Positions 57,374-64,000 of a DNA stretch of 64,000 bases are shown piece by piece. This DNA comes from Porites lobata (lineage: Eukaryota > Cnidaria > Anthozoa > Scleractinia > Poritidae), in contig CALNXK010000015.1 in NCBI GenBank assembly GCA_942486035.1, positions 1,614,001-1,678,000 on the forward strand, written 5' to 3'. The notes under the pieces are model-generated. The model made no database searches. It saw only the letters and a list, made by a program, of their open reading frames with translations, and had not been told where the DNA came from. The position numbers and the translations under genes are program-made. Position 1 is the first letter of the stretch, and every line of letters begins with the position of its first letter.

Positions 57374-58050
57374 CTATCAAGTCAATATTTCTTCAAAGCA
57401 GGCGACAAGGGAACATAATAGTTGTGTACTCAAGATAAAACAGTTAAACCAAAGTACCAGTGTCATGGATATGGTTTCAGTGTTAGATACATTTTATCAC
57501 TTCTTGTTGTTATATTTTTATAGACCAACAAAGAAAGCTTTTGGTTATACATCATGGTAGATGTGCATTACGAACAGTTATTGGATGAGTTTTTTGACAT
57601 TCGAAATAATCAATGTCTGGTAAACACCACGAAAAGCCTTCATTACTTCCGGATGTAACGAAAACCGAATCTATAATTGTGTTATTATACACTGATTCGA
57701 AGAAAATAACGATATCAAGTCAATATTTCTTCAAAGCAGGCGACAAGGGAACATAATAGCGGTGTACTCAAGATAAAACAGTTGAACCAAAGTACCAGTG
57801 TCACTGGATATGGTTTCAGTGTTAGATACATTTTATCACTTGTTATTTTTATAGAACAACAAAGAAAGCTTTTGGTTATACATCATGGTAGATTTGCATT
57901 ACGAATTTTATTGGATGAGTTTTTTGACATTCGAAATAATCAATGTCGGGTAAACGCCACCAAAAGCCTTCATTATTCCGGAAGTCACGAAAACCGAATC
58001 TATAATTGTTTTATTATACACTGATTCGAAGAAAATAACGATAAACAACA
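57374..58050. repeat. Tandem duplication, period about 339 bp, two units
   Basis: TATCAAGTCAATATTTCTTC begins units at 57374 and 57713. Both carry CCAAAGTACCAGTGTCA, AAGCTTTTGGTTATACATCA and CACTGATTCGAAGAAAATAA. Open stretches inside are non-coding by appearance. Confidence 0.85.
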
Positions 58051-58600
58051 CCGTTGTACGTATAACAGTGTGTCTGAAAACCATGCATTGCACACGCAAC
58101 AGATTGATTAGTTAGCTGCCTGCTAGTAGTTAACTTGCTTATCAGGTTGTACTGATTTCCAAAATTACCTCTACGCATTTAGGCAATGAGAAGACAGTAA
58201 GTGAGACTAGTGAATTGCGAGAATGAGATCTGATCTTATGCGGATAGCTTTCTTCCTGCTTCGGGAGTAATTAGGAGAGTCTCGAGCAAAAGAATTCGTT
58301 CCAAAGCAAGGAATAGTCGGTCTGGTGGACAATCGCAGAAACAACAAAGTTGTGGTTGCGGTCGAGTCGTATATTAATGATATTTAATGCTATTTGCCCC
58401 ATGCAAAAATCACGAACAAAAGTAATATGCCTGGCTCTCCCTGAAAATGAGTTAAGAACAGCCAAACCTAATCCTTTTTTGGAAAATACTGGATGCCCTT
58501 TTCCAATAACTTGGCCTTCGACTAACGAGAATATTTCCCATTAGTCTCCATAACATACGCTGCATGAAAGACGTGATTTCATAACAATCGTTTCTTAAAT
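58051..58600. other. Spacer
   Basis: No gene or clear repeat supported. Confidence 0.35.
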
Positions 58601-58750
58601 ACAGTCGAACCTCTGTAAAGGACCACCCAAAATGCAAAGATCTAGATCATATGCCGCGAGAGGATAGAAACAATGAAAAATTCCAAAACCCTCATCCAAA
58701 GAAGTGGTCGCAGTCGGTTACGACAAGTGGTTGTTAATGAGAGGCTCCAA
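58601..58750. mobile_element. Probable MITE
   Basis: ACAGTCGAACCTCTGTAAAG followed by GGACCACCC, and toward the right AGTGGTTGTTAATGAGAGGC; this has the style of the many 'CAGTCGAACCTCT' elements. The right end is not cleanly defined. Confidence 0.4.
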
Positions 58751-60115
58751 ATATAAGGCTTTCACTGTTAAAGTGTTTTTCACAGGTGCGTGGTTTTCGC
58801 GAGAGTTTTGTCGCTTTCGTACATAACGGTTCAATTGAACAAATTGTACTGAAAATAAGATCATTATATCAATTGTGACTAGTAATGAATTGCGCTTCAG
58901 GAAATTTACAAGTTACTGTAGAAATTTCTCTTGTGGGATTCATCATTTAAAGTAACGGTTCAGAACTTTCTGACAATGTTTACTTTAACGTATGCACATC
59001 CTTTATCTTTCATCTGAAAGTGTATATGACATGAAATTGATTTTGGTCCTTAGGTAAGTTTAATCAACAATTCTGAACTTTAAAAATGTGTCTCCCAAAA
59101 AATTTCTTGAATTTTGATCGTCCAAAAACTGCTTTTTCCCCTTAAGAACTGTCCCAGAGACTATGAACGAGGGATCAAAGAGCTGATACCGTCATTTGAC
59201 GTCAGTTGATTTGCTCAGCAATTGCTCTCTAGTCATTGCTTTGTGTTTTGCTGAATAAAGCTAAATCATACTTGTCAATTTGGCAGCGCAATAAGACGGA
59301 CGTTTTTCAAGGGAAATTTGCGTGTTTTGGAGAAGAAAAAAAGGCTTTGCAAGAGTTTGACGAGTTTGAATTTCTCCGGATACGTATTTTAAACATGCCT
59401 AAGAATTAAAGACGACAGAAACATTTCCTGTCATAAACGCTTTAAAAGATTTACCTATTTTCAAGTAACAATGAGGTTTCCATTTTAGCTATTTATCAGG
59501 AAAGAGAAAAATTTCGAAAAGTTAATAAATTTTGGCCAATTCAGCTGCTGGTGTGATTCCATAATTTGAATTCGTTATTTTGGGTTATACAAGATTTATA
59601 CAAGCTTTATTTTCTGAATTATATTAATTCAGTACACTCTTTCATTTCAGACAGTCATGTCAACCTTAACAATACATTTTGTCCATTTCGTGAATATTAA
59701 AAATAAATTGCTTTTTTTCAGATCTAATTTCAGCTATTTCATTTATTTCATATGAATGCCATAACCGGCAAGAAATACCTTACGATCCGAGGCACGCAGC
59801 TGACTTGTTATTTATCCAGTAGCTGAAACCTGAAAGGGCCCCTTTATTTACCAAGAATGAAATCAATTTTTAGGTCTATAATTTCCATTTACTACTAATA
59901 TCTTCTGAGACACACTAAAAAGGCATTTTTAAGTATACCAGTCTATTTTCTCACGTTAAAGTTCTTTTTAATGCAAAAAATAACAAATTTCAGGTGCATT
60001 AAGTGTGTGATTTAAGGGTCAATAAGTAAAGTTCCACCGTGCTGCAACTAAATTCAAAATCTCACAGCTTAGCTGATCCCAATTTGCCTCGTAACTCAAT
60101 CGGTACGCATCTCAC
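58751..60115. other. Spacer
   Basis: AT-rich, no exon, no clear repeat seen. Confidence 0.35.
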
Positions 60116-60455
60116 TAAAAATGTCTTTTTCATGAAAATCCCATGAAAATGTGTTGAAAAACCCGTGAACTTTTTTTCATGGCCATGAAAATAGCGATTT
60201 CGGATTTCATGGTGCTAAATTACGTCATGAAATTTCCATGAAATTCTTTACCAGTTATTTTCATGAAAAGTTTGCAAAGCCACCATGAATATGGATTTTC
60301 GTGGGTCATGAAAGTCTCCTATAGTTTAGACCGATACATTTCATGACCCATGAAAAGGCAGTTCCAGCCAAGCATGTATTTCATGGGTGATGAAATTTCT
60401 AATAGCCCATGAAATTCTCATGAAGGCACAATTAAAAACCCATGAAAGTGTCCAA
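60116..60455. repeat. CATGAAA/TTTCATG-rich field
   Basis: About twenty CATGAAA, TTTCATG or near-matching words in both orientations within about 340 bp, including the palindromes TTTCATGGCCATGAAA (about 60176) and TTTCATGACCCATGAAA (about 60339). Spacing is irregular. Confidence 0.8.
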
Positions 60456-60747
60456 CTCACAGTAGCACAAAAGTAGACATCAATGCGTTAGAGAAATGTT
60501 GCACACATTTATTTCTTTAGTACACAAAACGCCTTAGATTCCATAGATTCCAGCTGCGATTTACCTAGGAAGATCGAAGGGCCTCTGCTCGAGTTACCTA
60601 TTCACTGTCCATAAGTCGACATGTACCTCAGCGATCGTAAAGTTAGCTTCGTAAATTCTGAAATGTTTTGCGTGAGATTTTCTTATCGAAAAAAAAGCTT
60701 TTGATCCACAAGTGTAGTAAGCAACTGGGATATTCAAGGTGTATTCT

Positions 60748-60881
60748 CGTACCTGAGCTAGTCCAAACAATGTCTACAACATCTCTTTCGTTGAAGCTTT
60801 GTAAGTAAAGCCATCGTACCTGAGCTAGTCCAAACAATGTCTACAACACGTCTTTCGTTGAAGCTTTCTAAGTAAGGCCAT
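60748..60881. repeat. Tandem duplication, period 67 bp
   Basis: CGTACCTGAGCTAGTCCAAA begins both units (60748 and 60815). Both carry CAATGTCTACAACA and TTTCGTTGAAGCTTT. Confidence 0.85.
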
Positions 60882-61284
60882 CCTTTCTTGCAAAAAAACA
60901 ATACGAATTTTTTCCCTTGCTTCTGACACCTCAAAAGCTTTGGATCATTTCACTCAGCTCTTAAAACCACCGCTTTTTAGGCTCACACCTTCTAAACTCG
61001 ATCACCGAACGTATTACCCGCCATGTTGCCCACCATGGTTGATGTTTGAGCTGACTAGTTACCAGTTTCTCACAAAGTAACTCCCTTTTGAACCAATAGA
61101 AAAGCGAAAAATGAAGTTCCGTTGGATCAGTTCAAATTCACGCGGACTCAACAAGAGCATATACTTTGCACCGAAATCGGCGTTATTTTAAAGGTGGATT
61201 GTTCATTTGTTTTGTTGTCCACATGAAGCGTGCTTCCAATCAAGTTGGAGAACAATAAGTTAGCTGGAATAAGGATGGTAAACT

Positions 61285-61405
61285 GGTGTGCGACAAACGC
61301 AGACTGCAGACTGCAGACTGCACACTGCATACTTGCACACCCCAGACGTGCAGGACCGCAGACCTGCAGACTTGCAGACTCGATAAACTGGCACACTCGG
61401 AGATT
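61285..61405. repeat. Degenerate GCAGACT(T) repeat
   Basis: CAGACTGCAGACTGCAGACT and further GCAGAC and TGCACAC words. The open reading frame across it is an artefact of the repeat. Confidence 0.65.
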
Positions 61406-61498
61406 TGCAGACCTAAATTTTTGTGACGTCAACGAGTCTTATGAGTTCCTTTCTTCATGCCTTCCAGAAGCCAGGTCCTCCTTAGATCTCCTGCCAAA

Positions 61499-61508
61499 AT
61501 GGATGAAG
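61499..61508 (+). CDS. Possible first coding exon of a plus-strand gene
   Basis: CAAAATGGATGAAG|GTGAGC gives a start codon in good context (A at -3, G at +4), three codons (MDE) and a donor in phase 1. It fits the exon at 61706-61743. Weak alone, because exons this short occur by chance. Confidence 0.3.
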
Positions 61509-61705
61509 GTGAGCAGATTTCTACCTTGTGGATTACATAGAAGTAGTTGTCTTACGGTGACGAGTTCTTCGCGACAATAGAATATTACTGAGAATATTAC
61601 CGAAAGATAGCAAAGCTAAGTGTTTTTAAACCATCGAGAACGTTTTGTTGTATAGATGTTGTTCTCGTTTTGAATGTTTAAAAATCGTGTCTTCCATTTT
61701 AATAG

Positions 61706-61743
61706 GCGAGCAGCTTTACTTGGCCGAGAAAGACAATCAACAG
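61706..61743 (+). CDS. Possible second exon of the same gene
   Basis: Acceptor TTCCATTTTAATAG, donor AACAG|GTTAGT, 38 bp, phase 1 to 0, encoding EQLYLAEKDNQQ. With exon 1 it would start an intracellular, acidic protein. No following exon was found before the transposase relic, so the gene may run on past the window or may not exist. Confidence 0.3.
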
Positions 61744-62442
61744 GTTAGTGATATTAGCAAAAAAAGAGATAAATCGTTTGTAGCAATATAAAGATGACGA
61801 CTACAGTTGCAGCGAATGATTATTAGTCTTTGTAAAATGTTGTAAGAATTCTGGCAATCGATGTTGTCTTCAGTAAACATGTGGCCGGCGTGGCTTTTCG
61901 TCATGTTCTTGTTAACAGGAATTTGTATAGTGCCTTTCACCTTTGAACTGTTTATTGAATTCCGTTTAATTTCGACATTTGCATTTCCGAACACGTTTCC
62001 CGTATTGCTGTTATGCATCAGCCGGACCTCCCCCCCCCGGGGATAATCGAGGTAATGCGGGGCTCTTGTACTTCATATTCATTCCATTTTTCTACCCCGG
62101 TAGGCGAGGTATACACGTCTCCTCTATCACCGGGAGTTAAGCGGGGGGGGGGGTCACTATTGTGGTAAGCGGTCTTTATTTTCACGCGGCATATTTTGCA
62201 ACATTTTCATCCCCTCATGCCGCAAAGAAATATGCTTTGCAAAGTGTCCTATTGTGGCTTCAAGCAGAGTCGCCTCTTAGTACATGTCTTATTTTTCCTC
62301 GTGTAAGTGACCCTTTTGTTTAATAACTTTATATGATGTATTTATATGGTGGACATGACAAGCAAGACAGTTGAAATGATTGAGTCATTCTATAAAAAAA
62401 AATCCAGAAGGCTGTAAAACATGAGTTGTAATTTGTTGTTAC

Positions 62443-62554
62443 CTTCCATTTTGAGACTTCAAGTTGTAAAGCAGATTCAAGCTCATTTTGAAATCTCCAA
62501 ATAGTTGCTACTTTCCTACTCCATCGAGAGTTTGCAAGTGTTACCATAGCTGCT
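62443..62554 (-). CDS. Possible minus-strand exon
   Basis: Acceptor GACAATTCAG, donor TGGAAG|GTAACA, 112 bp, phase 2 to 0, encoding AAMVTLANSRWSRKVATIWR, then FQNELESALQLEVSKWK. Coding-like composition and a good donor, but no neighbouring exon was found, so this is a guess. Confidence 0.3.
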
Positions 62555-62774
62555 CTGAATTGTCCAAAATCAATGCGTTCTTGTCATTCCTTGTTACGCT
62601 TGCTGATAACAAGATTAGAGTGGAAATGTAACAGGGAGTACCGTTTGTGTGGGACATGGGGTCGGAAGAGTTTACCATTCACTTTGGCCGCAGGGAGTGG
62701 AGAATTCATCCAGTCTAGCTGAAGGGGGGGGGGGTCCGAGGGTTTCAAATTACTGGTAGCCAGCAGGTTTAAAG

Positions 62775-62925
62775 GGTCATGTAGCAGCTGCTCGGAAGAG
62801 AACTCACCAATGGTGCCTAACCTTCACCCCAAACAATACTGAAACAATTGAAAGAATGATATGTCATTGTTTCCTGCGAACAATTAGGAGAGACCTTCCG
62901 AGCAGCTCCTACACTACTCGGTTGA
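62775..62925. mobile_element. Hairpin element
   Basis: GTAGCAGCTGCTCGGAAGAG at the left pairs with CCTTCCGAGCAGCTCCTAC at the right, about 150 bp. Confidence 0.6.
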
Positions 62926-63000
62926 AATAAAGTCACCAACTCACTGTATCAAAAAAGGGCCGTTAGTCCCCGTTTTCTAGGGGGAGGGGATCTGGGGCGG

Positions 63001-64000
63001 GCTAAAGAGAAAGAGGAAGAGCATCCAGTAACTCCAAACAAGAAGAAACGAACACAACCGTCGACTCTGCAGTCCATTGTTGCGAAGCTTAAAGAAGGGA
63101 AACATAGGCGAGATGTATAAAGTGAAACCCGCAGCGAGGCTGGTGGTTTATGATTGATAGGAAGTGTATCCTCTTTTCCGAAATCCTTAAAACAAATTCA
63201 AAATTTGAAGGAACGTTCTCACCGTAAAAGTGATCATTTGGTAGCCACCCAAACGACTCAAAAGGACGAGCTCTTTGCGATTATGCTCAAGTGCGTGGAA
63301 GACAAGACGGGTACCAAGGGTAGCAGGTTTCTCCAGTTTGTCCAGGGTGCATCACAGCCGCTTGCTTTCTTGGCAGATGAGCGACAACTTAAGGAAGTAG
63401 AGCGTTTCTGTACAAATCCGTCGGATCCCGCAATTTTAAGCGTGGATACTACGTATAACTGTGGAGCATTTTACGTCACGCCAACAACGTACCGTCATTA
63501 ACAAGTCATGTCTAAACGTATGGGGAAACACTCAGTGATGATCGGGCCAACACTTATCCATAAGCATAGGGATGAAGAAGCGTTTGCATACCTTGCCAGG
63601 TCCATGGTAAGAGTAAGTCCTAGACTGGTCTCACTTCTGGCCATAGGAAGCGACAGAGATAAAGCGATAAAGAAAGGATTGGGCTCTCAGTTTCCAAATG
63701 TTGTGTTTGTAGCCTGCAAGAAACACTTTGAAGATGATTTGAAACGTAAGCTTTCCGAACTGGGTGAACGACAAGGCCAAAACGGAATTAATGGCGGACA
63801 TTTTTGGCTCAGAGGCGACGCGACAAAGGAGTCTGTTAGATAGGTAAAGCGAGATGGATTTTATCAAGACCTCGCAGAATTTATGGCTTTATGGGATACA
63901 CGCGAGAGTGAGGCACGCGACACAGGTGACCCACAGTTTCACGACTGGTTTTCCAGATACCAAACGCAGGATGCAAAGGAGATGCTCCTGAATCCTATTC
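63001..64000 (+). pseudogene. Decayed Mutator-like (MULE-type) transposase, runs off the window
   Basis: One frame stays in register for 1 kb with four in-frame stops: TAA 63118, TGA 63151, TAA 63499 and TAG 63841. It encodes a Lys-rich region (EKEEEHPVTPNKKKRTQPST), then AILSVDTTYNCGAFYVTPTT, with the Asp-Thr-Thr motif typical of the first catalytic region of MULE transposases, then GKHSVMIGPTLIHKH, LLAIGSDRDKAIKKG (possible second Asp) and VVFVACKKHFEDDLKRK. After the last stop it continues open (DGFYQDLAEFMALWDT). I compared it with the family from memory only. No frameshift was seen. Confidence 0.7.

Noticed and set aside
61230..61580. 116-codon ORF
   Set aside because: Runs through the degenerate GCAGACT repeat; no domain and no splice context.
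1..64000. CRISPR arrays, rRNA, tRNA, bacterial operons
   Set aside because: None seen; repeated units lack regular spacers, and the gene structure is eukaryotic with introns.

Overview
The window looks like nuclear DNA of a cnidarian, most likely an anthozoan such as a stony coral. The evidence is: short exons with GT/AG introns; secreted modular proteins built from EGF, F5/8 type C (discoidin) and four-Cys 'GCY' modules on phase 1-1 exons; AT-rich introns; and very many hairpin MITEs, (TAA)n tracts and LINE debris. No rRNA, tRNA, CRISPR array or bacterial operon was seen. The species assignment is inference.

Layout. (1) 1-8.2 kb, plus strand: 3' part of a secreted multidomain gene, with two duplicated Ca-binding EGF exons (614-bp tandem repeat) and four copies of a four-Cys module exon in a 1.86-kb tandem array; the last copy runs into a stop. 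(2) 8.2-13.3 kb: mobile-element debris. (3) 13.5-34.3 kb, minus strand: one long split gene reconstructed from splice sites and matching intron phases. It has a signal-peptide exon, two complete F5/8 type C domains (each an A exon plus a B exon), a third broken A+B pair, one linker exon, and about 430 residues of unrecognised, mostly helical sequence. A Cys-containing exon at 13.5 kb may also belong to it. (4) 38-50.6 kb, minus strand: three paralogues of a small secreted precursor (signal peptide, acidic cassette exon or exons, basic Tyr/Cys-rich C-terminal peptide). Only the copy at 47.9-50.5 kb is intact. The 40.8-43.6 kb copy carries at least four lesions. The 38.2-40.0 kb copy has an intact mature exon behind a frameshifted signal exon. 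(5) 51-55.3 kb: a 2.2-kb non-coding tandem duplication. (6) 55.8-61.4 kb: foldback element, tandem repeats and a CATGAAA-rich field. (7) 61.5-64 kb: a possible gene start, a possible minus-strand exon, and a decayed Mutator-like transposase running off the end.

The best candidate for something undescribed is the precursor family in region 4. Its acidic propiece and basic multi-cysteine C-terminus resemble the layout of cnidarian antimicrobial-peptide precursors, but I do not recognise the cysteine pattern. A structural or adhesive role is also possible because the mature part is very rich in tyrosine. All gene models were built by eye from splice sites and phase; none has transcript support here.
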